Source: Anaerolineaceae bacterium UBA5838 (GTDB lineage: Bacteria; Chloroflexota; Anaerolineae; Anaerolineales; Anaerolineaceae). Taken from it: a stretch of DNA of 48,252 nt. This document shows positions 5,965-14,934 of this stretch, piece by piece. How positions within the stretch are numbered: position 1 is the first letter of the stretch; every line of letters starts with the position of its first letter. A model generated the notes under the pieces. That model made no database searches, had not been told where the DNA came from, and saw only the letters and a list, made by a program, of their open reading frames with translations. Position numbers and translations under genes: made by a program. The stretch covers positions 6,607-54,858 of the forward strand of contig DJGU01000058.1 in the NCBI GenBank assembly GCA_002432795.1, in the 5' to 3' direction.

Positions 5965-8900
5965 ATGAAATCAGCATTGACTAAAGTTTTAGCAATCGTT
6001 GTGTTGCTGGCATTGGTGGTTACACCAGTTCTTGCCGTTAACACGCCCCAAGCGGATGGGCCTCGAGGAGGACTGGAACGATCAGATCTTGTTCCGGAGG
6101 ACACCTCATTCACCAAGCAGCATTTTACAGCTGTGGAGCCTGAATCGGTGATCAGCCTGGAGCGTTCCGAGCGCTATGTGATCCTCTTTGAGGAGCCCTC
6201 GCTGGTAGCCGTGAGCAAGGACGCTGCTCAATTGGATACTACCAGTCCGCAGAGTCTGAGTTACCTTGAGAAACTTGCCAAACAGCGCAATAGCGTCATG
6301 GCTTCTGTTGAGAGCACTCTGGGCAGAAGCGTCAGCATCAAGCATGTCTATGATGTCATTCTCAACGGCGTTTCGGTTGAAATGTCCCCTGAGGAAGCAC
6401 AGCAACTTGCTAAAGTGTCTGGCATCCGCCAGATTTTGCCAGTTACGCTGGAACAACCCGATACTGACGCTGGACCAACCTGGATCGGCGCTGGCGGCGT
6501 TTGGGACGGCTCAGCAGACCCTGAAGACCTCGGTTCCCTGGGAGAAGGCATGCTGGTCGGCATTATTGACACCGGCATCAACTTTGACCACCCCTCCTTC
6601 AGTGCAAGCCCCTCTGACGGTTACACCTATTCCTGGACTGGCGATTACCTCGGTGTTTGCGCTACTGATGGCGACCCGGCATATGCCTCCGCCTGCAACG
6701 ATAAACTTGTGGGCGCTTATACTTACACTGACGAAACCGTAAGCCCTGAAGATTCCGATGGACACGGTTCCCATACTGCCAGCACGGTTGCGGGCAATTA
6801 CGTCACCTTCGAATTTATGGGTGTGGAAACCACCATTTCGGGTGTTGTTCCCCATGCCCAGATCATTTCTTTCGATGTCTGTGATGCCTCCGGTTGTTGG
6901 GGAGATGACTCCGCCGCAGCCGTAGAGCAAGCTATCATCGATGGTGTGGATGTCCTGAACTATTCGATTTCAGGCGGTCAGAGCCCATACAGCGATGTCG
7001 TTGAACTGGCTTTCCTCGAGGCTTTCGGCGAAGACATTTTTGTGGCTGCCTCCGGCGGCAACCAGCGCGACGAACCGACTACCGATGGGTACGTTAACCA
7101 TCTCTCTCCTTGGGTGACCACTGTTGCGGCTTCCAGTCACAACCGTAAGTTCACCAACGATATTGATGTGGTTCAGCCTGTAGATTCCCCTTGGGTGGAT
7201 ATGGCTGTTATTCAAAGCTCCAGCCCGGTGCCGTTCCCGCCATTGGATAACGTGGAGCTGAAATGGGCAGGCGACGATACTGCATCCACCTCAGACAATT
7301 ACCCGGATAACCGCGAAGGGTGTTCGGCTTTCCCCGCTGGTTTCTTTAATGAGAAAGTAGCATTAATACAACGCGGTATCTGCACATTTGCAGATAAAGT
7401 AAACAATGCCCAGGCTGCGGGTGCAATTGGCATGTTGGCTTACGCTGACTCGCGCCCACCACTTTCAATGGGTGGATTGGACACTGCCACCTTGCCAGCA
7501 GCCATGCTCTACCTCTCCTCAGCAGACTCAGCAGCTTTTGCCAGTTATGTAGATACAAATACCCCGGTGTTGATTGATATGAGCCTTCTCGGGCGTTTCC
7601 TGAACGATACCTGGGGCGATATCAAAGCTGACTTCTCCTTCCGCGGTCCGAGTGCCAATAACCTTCAGGTGCTGAAACCTGATATTACGGCGCCAGGTTT
7701 GGAAGTGCTGGCAGCTGTGGCTGATGGCGTCATTGATTCAGATGGTGCAGTGCAAGCAGCGCTCTATCAGGGCACGTCCATGTCCTCACCACATACGGCT
7801 GGCGCCGGCGCTCTGCTCAGCGCTGTGTTCCCGGATTGGACTGTTGCCCAGGTTAAATCAGCCTTGATGCTGACTGCTGAACGCGACAATTTGATAAAAG
7901 AAGACATGCAAACACCAGCAGACCTGTTTGATTTTGGCGCTGGGCGGGTGGACCTGGAAATGGCCAGCCTTACCGGCCTGACCATGGACGAAACCTATGA
8001 AAACATGGTGGCGGCCAACCCGGGCGAAGGTGGGGACATGAAAACCCTCAACATCGCCAGCCTTTATAACAGCCTGTGCGTGGGTGAATGCAGCTGGACG
8101 CGCACTTTCACCAGTGTGGCGGATGTTTCAGCTGAGTACACAGTCACTGCACCCGCCTGGGTCACGGTTGAGCCAGCCATCTTCACGATTGCTGCCGGTG
8201 AAACCCAGACCATCACGGTGACAGCAGATGTCAGCGGGCTGACCGAAGATGAATGGTCGTTCGCGACCATCCTGTTTGAGACCACTGCCACCCACTCTGG
8301 CGGTAAGGCGATTTCGGAAGCGGCTATTCCTGTAGCAGTTTTGCCAGTTGGCAGCAATATTCCTGAATTTGTTTCCTTTGAAACCCACCGCGATGCGGAC
8401 ATGGGCACCATTCCCGACCTGCTGGCAGGTGAAATCACCGCTGGTAACACCTATGAATCTGGCTTGGTCAAAGCCGATCTGGAAGAAATCGTTCTCGATC
8501 CAGATCCCACCAACGGAGATCCTTTCGATGACCTCAGCCAGGTTTATGTCAAGACAGTCGATGTGCCAGCCTACTCCATCCGTTTGGTCGCAGAGGTAAC
8601 CCAAACAACCTCATCCGATGTGGATATGTTCTTGTTCTGGGATGCGGATGCAAGTGGAACCTTAGATCCTGCCGCAGATTATTTGCTTGCGCAAAGCGCT
8701 ACCGCAACAGCTCTGGAATACATCAACGCACCAAAGGACTTCATCTTCTACGACGCAGATGACGTTTACTTCCTTGTTGTGCAGAACTGGGCTGGTACGG
8801 CTGGAGATACGATCACTTTGGCGACTGGCATCGTTCCGTTGGTTCCCGAAGTTGGTAATTATGATGTGATAGTGCCTGCTACCAACCCGGCTGCGACCCC

Positions 8901-10662
8901 ATTCCAAATCGATGTTTATTGGAACGAGGATACCGAAGAAGGCGACCGCCTCTATGGTTACTTTGACACGTGTGCGGATGCAGCATGTGAAGAAGGTGCC
9001 GGTTGGATAGGCGCGACCGATATTGATATCCGCAGACTGGCTGATGATGTGGTTAAGACCGCAGATGTTGAGACCGCGATGCCTGGTGATACGATCACCT
9101 ATACCATTGAGATCACCAATTTTGCCGATGTGGCAACGGATTACAGCATCAACGACGTTCTGCCGGATGGAGTCACTTATGTACCCGATTCTGTCACTGG
9201 TGGAGCGCTTTATGATGAAATTACTAATGCCATTACCTGGTCTGGCACGGTAGATGCGCCTCAAGCGCCCTATTACGACGTGACCGACTCGGTGAGCGAT
9301 CCCTTGTGCGATACTGGCTTTGGTGGTTATGTTGACTTAGCAGGCTTTGGAATTGCCGCAAATGCCGGTATCACTGGCGATACAACAGTCTGGACGCTGA
9401 CCCCAGGAGCCGTACCTTATAATTTTTACGGCGTCGATTACCCCACGATTTCCTTCACCGATGACGGCTTCGCCATATTCGATTACGCCAATAACTATGG
9501 TGGAGCACCCTGGATAAATCAAGCTATTCCAGACACTGCCTACCCTAATAACCTGGCAGCCATGCTCTGGCAGGATATGGAGATTGTCTACGATTTGGCT
9601 ACCAATAAGGGCGTGAGCCTGGCAAGTGCTGGTGCTTCTCTCCACATCATTGAGTACGACAATGTGCAGATTTATGACGATCCTACCTTTACCTACGATT
9701 TTGAGATCGTTCACTATCATGTTGTTGACGACACTCCGGGTTACTACGAATTTGTCTTCGCCTACGATAACATCAACGGACCACTGGATGAGGCAACGAT
9801 CGGTACTGAAAACTCCGGCGGAACCGCAGCCACTCAGTACGCTTACAACAATGCCAATTTTGCCAACGGACACATGGTCTGCTTTGACCTGGTGACCCCG
9901 AGCACCACCCATGTGATCACCTTCCAGGTGACCGTAGACGAGGGTATGTATGACTTCCTGCTCGAAAACGTAGTTGAACATGATAATGATAGTTTGGGTA
10001 CACTCCCTGAGTTAGCCTCAGCTCTTGTTACTGTTCTTCCAAATGCCGCTCCAGTCGCGGTTGCGGATGCCTACACCACCGCTGAAGACACTGAATTAAT
10101 TGTTGCAGTAGCTGACGGCGTGTTGGCCAACGATACTGATATTGAAGTGCTGACTGCCGAATTGGTACTGGACGCTGCCAACGGCACACTTGCTCTGGCT
10201 GCGGACGGATCTTTCACTTACATGCCAGATGCGGACTTCAACGGTGAAGACAGCTTCACCTACAAAGCCTTTGACGGCGAACTGTACTCAGAGACTGTTA
10301 CTGTGACCATTACTGTAACTCCAGTTAATGACGCTCCTGAAGCAGTCGATGACGAATATACCGTGATTGAAGATGGACTATTGAAAATTGCTGCTCCTGG
10401 AGTCTTGGCCAATGATATTGAAGTTGACCTTGACAGCATGGTTGTGTCACTGGTCACTAATGTTGAACATGGAACCCTGATTTTGTTAGGAGATGGGTCA
10501 TTCACTTACCAGCCTGACGAAGGCTTCAGTGGAATTGATACCTTCGAATATCAATTAATCACATATCCTAATGCTATCCAATCGGAATGGACTGATGAAG
10601 CGATAGTCACAATTACAGTAACACCGCTTCCAAGGATCTACCTGCCACTAATCTTTAAGTAA
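5965..10662 (+). CDS. Secreted multidomain subtilisin-like serine protease (S8)
   Basis: The 1565-residue protein is exported. A signal peptide (about 1-24, ending PVLA) is followed by an I9-type propeptide (about 68-160). The S8 catalytic domain (about 195-660) has Asp202 in GIIDTG, His267 in DGHGSH, oxyanion Asn366 in SGGN and Ser605 in GTSMSSPH. A PA-type insert lies within it (about 440-540). Next come a fibronectin-like domain (about 700-790), a pre-peptidase-like or DVUA-type region, a DUF11 repeat (VKTADVETAMPGDTITYTIEI), and two Ig-like repeats of the VLANDTD type near the C-terminus. The protein ends LPRIYLPLIFK, a YLPL tail without a following membrane helix or sorting motif. The start is supported by GGAGTG upstream. 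It is transcribed alone, between its own promoter and a strong terminator. It probably degrades extracellular protein. Confidence 0.93.
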   Translation: MKSALTKVLAIVVLLALVVTPVLAVNTPQADGPRGGLERSDLVPEDTSFTKQHFTAVEPESVISLERSERYVILFEEPSLVAVSKDAAQLDTTSPQSLSYLEKLAKQRNSVMASVESTLGRSVSIKHVYDVILNGVSVEMSPEEAQQLAKVSGIRQILPVTLEQPDTDAGPTWIGAGGVWDGSADPEDLGSLGEGMLVGIIDTGINFDHPSFSASPSDGYTYSWTGDYLGVCATDGDPAYASACNDKLVGAYTYTDETVSPEDSDGHGSHTASTVAGNYVTFEFMGVETTISGVVPHAQIISFDVCDASGCWGDDSAAAVEQAIIDGVDVLNYSISGGQSPYSDVVELAFLEAFGEDIFVAASGGNQRDEPTTDGYVNHLSPWVTTVAASSHNRKFTNDIDVVQPVDSPWVDMAVIQSSSPVPFPPLDNVELKWAGDDTASTSDNYPDNREGCSAFPAGFFNEKVALIQRGICTFADKVNNAQAAGAIGMLAYADSRPPLSMGGLDTATLPAAMLYLSSADSAAFASYVDTNTPVLIDMSLLGRFLNDTWGDIKADFSFRGPSANNLQVLKPDITAPGLEVLAAVADGVIDSDGAVQAALYQGTSMSSPHTAGAGALLSAVFPDWTVAQVKSALMLTAERDNLIKEDMQTPADLFDFGAGRVDLEMASLTGLTMDETYENMVAANPGEGGDMKTLNIASLYNSLCVGECSWTRTFTSVADVSAEYTVTAPAWVTVEPAIFTIAAGETQTITVTADVSGLTEDEWSFATILFETTATHSGGKAISEAAIPVAVLPVGSNIPEFVSFETHRDADMGTIPDLLAGEITAGNTYESGLVKADLEEIVLDPDPTNGDPFDDLSQVYVKTVDVPAYSIRLVAEVTQTTSSDVDMFLFWDADASGTLDPAADYLLAQSATATALEYINAPKDFIFYDADDVYFLVVQNWAGTAGDTITLATGIVPLVPEVGNYDVIVPATNPAATPFQIDVYWNEDTEEGDRLYGYFDTCADAACEEGAGWIGATDIDIRRLADDVVKTADVETAMPGDTITYTIEITNFADVATDYSINDVLPDGVTYVPDSVTGGALYDEITNAITWSGTVDAPQAPYYDVTDSVSDPLCDTGFGGYVDLAGFGIAANAGITGDTTVWTLTPGAVPYNFYGVDYPTISFTDDGFAIFDYANNYGGAPWINQAIPDTAYPNNLAAMLWQDMEIVYDLATNKGVSLASAGASLHIIEYDNVQIYDDPTFTYDFEIVHYHVVDDTPGYYEFVFAYDNINGPLDEATIGTENSGGTAATQYAYNNANFANGHMVCFDLVTPSTTHVITFQVTVDEGMYDFLLENVVEHDNDSLGTLPELASALVTVLPNAAPVAVADAYTTAEDTELIVAVADGVLANDTDIEVLTAELVLDAANGTLALAADGSFTYMPDADFNGEDSFTYKAFDGELYSETVTVTITVTPVNDAPEAVDDEYTVIEDGLLKIAAPGVLANDIEVDLDSMVVSLVTNVEHGTLILLGDGSFTYQPDEGFSGIDTFEYQLITYPNAIQSEWTDEAIVTITVTPLPRIYLPLIFK

Positions 10663-10684
10663 ACCAAAGTTATGCCATGTTTTG

Positions 10685-10715
10685 AAAATCCTGCCCCATT
10701 TGGGGCAGGATTTTT
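10685..10715 (+). terminator. Rho-independent terminator of subtilase gene
   Basis: AATCCTGCCCC, loop ATTT, GGGGCAGGATT followed by TTT: a long GC-rich stem with a T-run, 22 bases after the stop codon. Confidence 0.9.
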
Positions 10716-10840
10716 AAACACCCTGTAACTTCGAACCCCGATTCTAACCATAAAGCAACCCCAAACGTGTGAGAGGGGCACGGCAGTCTGCAATATCCTA
10801 TAGGGTCTAAAAATAGTTGAGATTTTTACGTCGCTTTGCT

Positions 10841-10986
10841 CCTCGCGATACCCAGAGGGCACGATGTGACGGATATTTTGTCATTGCGAACCCCCGGTGT
10901 TTTGTGTCCACGAGCTTGGAGATACGGAAAGGGGGTGTGGCAATCTCATTTTTGCTGTTGGGTATACGTACAAGGAGAGATCGCCA
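10841..10986. repeat. 146-bp direct repeat, copy 1
   Basis: This copy is nearly identical to 11232-11377 and has the same length. It contains GTCATTGCGAACCCCCGGTG and, further on, AAAGGGGGTGTGGCAATCTC, which form an imperfect inverted pair. It belongs to the TGTCATTGCGAG family. No coding potential in 10716-11660 is credible; that whole spacer is repeats. Confidence 0.8.
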
Positions 10987-11061
10987 TGGTCGCGAGCTCC
11001 CTCGCGATGACAGACTCACAGGCAGATCGCCACATTGCTTTGCTCCTCGCGGTGACGGATG

Positions 11062-11145
11062 CGTAGGGTGGGTCATCGTGCTCGTAGAGTATGGCGTCAC
11101 GAATCATTTGCGGGAGCACACCTGGTGATAGCCAACCCACCAAAG
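11062..11145. repeat. Degenerate GTAGGGTGGGT...GCCAACCCACC element
   Basis: CGTAGGGTGGGT (11062-11073) and AGCCAACCCACC (11130-11141) are partly inverted ends. They match the ends of the 144-bp element beside the RAYT gene at 47953-48096. It lies between the two 146-bp direct repeats. Confidence 0.55.
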
Positions 11146-11231
11146 ACGAGTTGTCTGAATGAACATAAAAGGCGAGATCGCCGCGCTTCGCTCGCGATGA
11201 CAGACATCGAGATCACCACGGTCGCAAGCTC

Positions 11232-11377
11232 CCTCGCGATACCCAAAGGGCACGATGTGACGGATATTTTGTCATTGCGAACCCCCGGTGTTTTGTGTAC
11301 ACGAGCTTGGAGATAGGTAAAGGGGGTGTGGCAATCTCATTTTTGCTGTTGGGTATACATACAAGGAGAGTTTGCCA
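11232..11377. repeat. 146-bp direct repeat, copy 2
   Basis: This is the second copy of 10841-10986, at an offset of 391 bp and differing at only a few positions (for example GTGTACACG versus GTGTCCACG, and TACAT versus TACGT). Confidence 0.8.
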
Positions 11378-11428
11378 CAGTCGCAAGCCTCCCCGCAGTC
11401 CGTAATGACCAAAAAATATCCACACCAC

Positions 11429-11503
11429 TGTCATCCTGAGCTTCTTTTGCGAAGGATCTTTCTTTTCAAGGTGATAAGATTCTTCGCTGCAGCCAGAATG
11501 ACA
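11429..11503. repeat. Complete TGTCATYCTGAGC REP-like palindrome
   Basis: TGTCATCCTGAGCTTCTTTT at the left and CAGAATGACA at the right form an imperfect 75-bp palindrome with an inner GCGAAGGATCT/AGATTCTTCGC pair. It is the same family as the copies at 41043-42380. Confidence 0.75.
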
Positions 11504-11660
11504 AAGTGGCGCTCGCAATGACAGGAAAATAATTACAAAGCGTGATAAAATAACCGCCGCAGGTTGAATTCTTGCGAATCTGAATTTGGTCACTTCGTTT
11601 CCGAGATTACCAAAGCAAATTCCAAAAAGCCCTTGCGCACTGAGCGAGGTTGTGATATAT

Positions 11661-11690
11661 TTGACGGGCTACCTTCAGAGGTAGTTATAT
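11661..11690 (+). promoter_or_regulatory. Promoter of the ribosomal protein cluster
   Basis: TTGACG (11661-11666) and TTATAT (11685-11690) with an 18-base spacer. The predicted start lies about 120 bases before rplC, leaving a structured leader. Confidence 0.6.
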
Positions 11691-11720
11691 TTGTGTGACA
11701 ATTTAAGAATGTTACCCGCG

Positions 11721-11781
11721 TGGGCAGAAGGCTGCACAGGGAACATTGACTGAATTGTGCGGAGATGATGCAGTTTGCCCA
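11721..11781 (+). promoter_or_regulatory. Structured leader of rplC operon
   Basis: TGGGCA (11721-11726) pairs with TGCCCA (11776-11781), and CTGCA (11732-11736) with TGCAG (11769-11773), closing a long stem-loop that ends about 28 bases before the rplC Shine-Dalgarno. By analogy with other r-protein operons it could bind an operon product; nothing in the sequence identifies which one. Confidence 0.4.
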
Positions 11782-11819
11782 GGCTGACAGTCTCGCAAAA
11801 ACCTAAACAGGAGAATAGT

Positions 11820-12452
11820 ATGTTAAAAGGGCTTATTGGAAGAAAGATCGGTATGACCCAGATCTTCGATGATAGCGGGCGCGCAATTCCCGTGACGCTT
11901 ATCGAGGCTGGGCCTTGTTTTGTTTCTCAGGTCAAAGAGGTCGAGACTGACGGCTATAGCGCTGTTCAGCTGGCGTTCGGAGAAGTGAAACCAAAGCGTC
12001 TGAGTAAGGCTCAACTTGGGCATCTCAAGACCAACAATCTCCCTCCCGTGCGCGTGTTGAGGGAATTCCGCACAAAGAAAATTGAAGATGTTAATCCAGG
12101 TGATGAACTGAACGCGTCGGTCTTCGCTGCAGGCGAATACGTAGATGTTGTTGGCACCTCCAAGGGTAAGGGTTTTGCCGGCGCCATGAAACGTCATGGT
12201 TTTCACGGTGGACCTGCAACCCATGGTCAGTCTGACCGCCAGCGTTCTCCCGGCTCTTCTGGATCCGGCACCACGCCAGGGCGTGTATACAAGGGCAAGC
12301 GCCGTCCTGGGCATATGGGCAATGTTCAGGTCACTTCTTCGCATATCCGCGTTGCGATGGTTGATCCAGAGCGCAATCTGATCGCGGTTCAGGGCTCAGT
12401 GCCCGGCGCCAAAGGCGGAACTGTGGTAATCAAAGAGGCTCGCAAGCAGTAA
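11820..12452 (+). CDS. rplC: Ribosomal protein L3
   Basis: L3 is an early-assembly 50S protein reaching toward the peptidyl transferase centre. The 210-residue product starts MLKGLIGRKIGMTQIF, the classic L3 N-terminus, and carries the conserved loop GFAGAMKRHGFHGGPATHG followed by RQRSPGSSGSGTTPGRVYKGKRRPGHMG. In that loop a Thr appears at the position of the glutamine methylated by PrmB in E. coli (inferred alignment). ATG 11820 has AGGAG about seven bases upstream; the longer frame from 11775 adds a non-conserved extension. It is the first gene of the cluster. The usual preceding gene rpsJ (S10) is not present. Confidence 0.97.
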   Translation: MLKGLIGRKIGMTQIFDDSGRAIPVTLIEAGPCFVSQVKEVETDGYSAVQLAFGEVKPKRLSKAQLGHLKTNNLPPVRVLREFRTKKIEDVNPGDELNASVFAAGEYVDVVGTSKGKGFAGAMKRHGFHGGPATHGQSDRQRSPGSSGSGTTPGRVYKGKRRPGHMGNVQVTSSHIRVAMVDPERNLIAVQGSVPGAKGGTVVIKEARKQ

Positions 12453-12482
12453 AACGCTTGTGGTTGAATGGAGAAAGCTATC

Positions 12483-13112
12483 ATGAAAGTTGATGTTTAT
12501 AACTTAAAAGGCGAAAAGTCGGATACTGTTGAACTGCCCGATGAAATTTTTGCAGCTAAAGTGAATGTGGACCTGATGCACCAGGCTTATCAGCGCCAGA
12601 TGGCAAATGCCCGCCTGGGCACTCACAACACCAAGCGCCGCGGCGAAGTCCGTGGCGGCGGTGCCAAACCCTGGAAACAGAAGGGTACTGGCCGCGCCAG
12701 GCGCGGCAGCATGAATTCTGCCCAGTCTGTTGGCGGTGGTCGCATCCACACCCCGAAACCTCGGGACTACACCCAGGCTATGCCCCAGAAGATGCGCCGC
12801 GCGGCTCTGCGCAGTGCCCTGACGGTAACCGCCAACGATGCCAAGATCATCATGGTCGATACTCTCAGCATGGAAAAGGCCCGCAGTGCAGACCTGGCAA
12901 AAGCGCTCTCAGCTCTGGCTGGCGACGCGCGCAAGCTGATTTTGGTGCCCGATAAGAGTGAATCCTACACAAACCTGATCAAATCCGGGCGCAACTTGCG
13001 CGATGCCAAGCTGCTGCAGGCAAATTACCTGAATATTCGCGATTTGTTCACTTGTGAGAAAGTCATTATCCCACTTGCTTCACTCGATGTGATCAAGAGT
13101 TATCTGGGATAG
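12483..13112 (+). CDS. rplD: Ribosomal protein L4
   Basis: L4 lines the 50S exit tunnel and in some bacteria also represses its own operon. The 209-residue protein has the long basic loop RRGEVRGGGAKPWKQKGTGRARRGS at about residues 46-70, which reaches into the tunnel. I chose ATG 12483 because GGAG lies nine bases upstream. The earlier in-frame ATG at 12468 overlaps this ribosome site and would add five non-conserved residues. It follows rplC by 30 bases and precedes rplW by 14. It is the candidate ligand for the leader structure at 11721-11781, by analogy with E. coli only. Confidence 0.96.
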   Translation: MKVDVYNLKGEKSDTVELPDEIFAAKVNVDLMHQAYQRQMANARLGTHNTKRRGEVRGGGAKPWKQKGTGRARRGSMNSAQSVGGGRIHTPKPRDYTQAMPQKMRRAALRSALTVTANDAKIIMVDTLSMEKARSADLAKALSALAGDARKLILVPDKSESYTNLIKSGRNLRDAKLLQANYLNIRDLFTCEKVIIPLASLDVIKSYLG

Positions 13113-13126
13113 GAAGGTGAAGCAGA

Positions 13127-13432
13127 ATGAGTAATACCGTCTTTGATATCCTGCGGCGCCCTGTTGTGACCGAAAAGTCGAATTACCTGGCCGGAAAACT
13201 GAACCAGTACGTGTTCGAAGTTGCGTCTTATGCCACTCGCGAACAGGTTAAGACCGCCGTCGAAACGGCTTTCGATGTCAACGTTGTGCGTGTAAATATC
13301 ATCAACCTCCCCGCCAAAGCGCACCGCAACTCGCGGACCCGCCGCCTGGCGCTGCGTTCAAGTGGCTACAAAAAAGCCATTGTGAAGCTGAAGCCTGGGG
13401 AGAGCATTCCTGTGTTTGAAGGAGTGGACTAA
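13127..13432 (+). CDS. rplW: Ribosomal protein L23
   Basis: L23 sits at the tunnel exit and is the docking site for trigger factor and SRP. The 101 residues begin with the family signature (FDILRRPVVTEKSNYLA) and continue with YVFEVASYATREQVKTAVETAFDVNVVRVN, the ferredoxin-like core. The conserved loop (KAHRNSRTRR) and final strand (KKAIVKLKPGESI) are present. The length is normal. Its stop codon overlaps the rplB start (TAATG), so the two are translationally coupled. AGGAAGG upstream of the ATG acts as ribosome site. Confidence 0.96.
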   Translation: MSNTVFDILRRPVVTEKSNYLAGKLNQYVFEVASYATREQVKTAVETAFDVNVVRVNIINLPAKAHRNSRTRRLALRSSGYKKAIVKLKPGESIPVFEGVD

Positions 13433-14271
13433 TGGCAGTCAAGATTTATAAACCAAAGACGAACGGTCAGCGGCATAAAACCAGCTATACGTTCGAAGAA
13501 ATTACCAAGAGCCGCCCCGAGCGCAGTTTGATCGTCCTCAAAAAGGAACGCGCCGGGCGAAACTCAGCTGGTCGTATCACCGTCCGCCATCGCGGCGGCG
13601 GCGCGCGCCGGCAGATCCGCCTGGTGGACTTCAAACGGGATAAGACCAACATCCCCGCCAAAGTCGCCGCGATCGAATACGATCCCAATCGGACTGCCCG
13701 CCTGGCGCTGCTAAACTACGCTGATGGCGAGAAACGCTACATCATCGCCCCCATCGGGGTCAAAGTTGGCGATACGCTGCTTTCTGGTTCAAACGTGGAA
13801 ATTCGCCCCGGAAACAATCTTCCCCTGGCAAATATCCCGGTTGGCACCACAATCCACGCCATTGAGCTGCATCCCGGCAAGGGCGCTCAGATGGTTCGCT
13901 CTGCTGGAACCTCCGCGCAATTGCTTGCAAAAGAAGGTAAGTATGCGCATGTGCGTATGCCTTCGGGCGAGGTGCGCTTGGTTCTGCAGGAATGCAGTGC
14001 CTCGATCGGTCAGGTCGGTAATGTGGAACACAGCAATATCAAGCTCGGCAAGGCTGGACGTGCGCGCCACATGGGGCTTCGCCCTGAAGTTCGCGGTAGC
14101 GCGATGTCTCCAAGGGACCATCCGCATGGTGGTGGTGAAGGTCGCAGCCCGATCGGTATGCCCGGTCCGAAATCCCCCTGGGGAAAGCCGACCCTTGGTT
14201 ATAAGACGCGCAGAAATAAGCGCACGAATGACATGATTCTTCGCCACCGCTCCAAGGCCAAGCGCCGTTAG
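13432..14271 (+). CDS. rplB: Ribosomal protein L2
   Basis: L2 is a 23S rRNA-binding protein needed for subunit association and peptidyl transferase integrity. The 279 residues are a full-length product. They include the OB-like and SH3-like RNA-binding parts, the RHRGGGARRQIRLVDFKRDK block near residue 50, GTTIHAIELHPGKGAQMVRSAGTSAQL in the middle, and HPHGGGEGRSPIGMPGPKSPWGKP near the C-terminus. That last block contains the His essential in E. coli L2. It overlaps the rplW stop by one base. Confidence 0.98.
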   Translation: MAVKIYKPKTNGQRHKTSYTFEEITKSRPERSLIVLKKERAGRNSAGRITVRHRGGGARRQIRLVDFKRDKTNIPAKVAAIEYDPNRTARLALLNYADGEKRYIIAPIGVKVGDTLLSGSNVEIRPGNNLPLANIPVGTTIHAIELHPGKGAQMVRSAGTSAQLLAKEGKYAHVRMPSGEVRLVLQECSASIGQVGNVEHSNIKLGKAGRARHMGLRPEVRGSAMSPRDHPHGGGEGRSPIGMPGPKSPWGKPTLGYKTRRNKRTNDMILRHRSKAKRR

Positions 14272-14299
14272 AGGTTGAGAGACAGAAAAGGAAACTGAG

Positions 14300-14569
14300 A
14301 TGTCGCGATCATTAAAAAAAGGGCCATTCGTTGACCCGAAACTGTTGAAAAGAATTGAAGATATGAACGAGAAAGGCGAAAAGAAGGTCATCCGCACCTG
14401 GAGTCGCGCCAGTACCATCTTCCCCCAGATGGTAGGGCATACGATTGCAGTGCATGACGGTCGCCGCCACGTTCCGATCTATGTTACTGAGAACATGGTT
14501 GGCCATCGCCTGGGCGAATTTGCCCCCACCCGCTGGTTCCGCGGTCATGTCTCTGAAAAGGGAAGGTAG
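14300..14569 (+). CDS. rpsS: Ribosomal protein S19
   Basis: S19 binds the head of the 30S subunit together with S13. The 89-residue product starts MSRSLKKGPFVDPKLLKRI, has SRASTIFPQMVGHTIAVHDG in the middle and ends RWFRGHVSEKGR, all standard family blocks. GGAAACTGAG lies upstream of the ATG. The spacing to rplB is 28 bases and to rplV seven, within the single cluster. Confidence 0.97.
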   Translation: MSRSLKKGPFVDPKLLKRIEDMNEKGEKKVIRTWSRASTIFPQMVGHTIAVHDGRRHVPIYVTENMVGHRLGEFAPTRWFRGHVSEKGR

Positions 14570-14576
14570 AAGGAAG

Positions 14577-14918
14577 ATGGCACAGGAAATTTCTGCAAAA
14601 CTTTCAAACTTCGCTGAATCTGCTCAGAAGACCCGCCTGGTAATCGACCTGGTCCGCGGTAAGAAGGTTGTTGACGCATTGAACATCTTGAGTCTGACCC
14701 CTAAGAAGGCAGCCCATCCAGTTCGTAAGCTGATTTATTCGGCTATGTCCAATGCTGAAGAGAACTTTGGTGTTAGCCGCGATGACCTCGTGGTTTACAA
14801 GATCTACGCTGACGAAGCTCCCACCCGCAAGTGGCGCAGGTTTGGCGCGCGTGGTCGTTTCAAGCCGCTGTTGAAGCGCCGTGCGCATGTAACCGTTGTA
14901 TTACGCGAGATCGAGTAA
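14577..14918 (+). CDS. rplV: Ribosomal protein L22
   Basis: L22 contacts all 23S domains, and its long beta-hairpin lines the exit tunnel. The 113 residues show SAQKTRLVIDLVRGKKVVDAL near the start, the helical core KKAAHPVRKLIYSAMSNAEEN, and the hairpin KWRRFGARGRFKPLLKRRAHVTVVL. The start at 14577 has AGAAGGAAG directly upstream. The longer frame from 14445 runs back into rpsS and is not the gene start. Confidence 0.96.
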   Translation: MAQEISAKLSNFAESAQKTRLVIDLVRGKKVVDALNILSLTPKKAAHPVRKLIYSAMSNAEENFGVSRDDLVVYKIYADEAPTRKWRRFGARGRFKPLLKRRAHVTVVLREIE

Positions 14919-14934
14919 AGGTAAGGAGTGAGAT

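Noticed and set aside
6106..9981. Multiple long minus-strand frames inside the subtilase gene
   Set aside because: They are antisense shadows of a single open 1565-codon gene with clear domain structure.
10807..11593. Several 60-130 residue open frames on both strands between the subtilase and rplC
   Set aside because: They cross direct repeats and palindromes, share peptides with each other and have no family resemblance.
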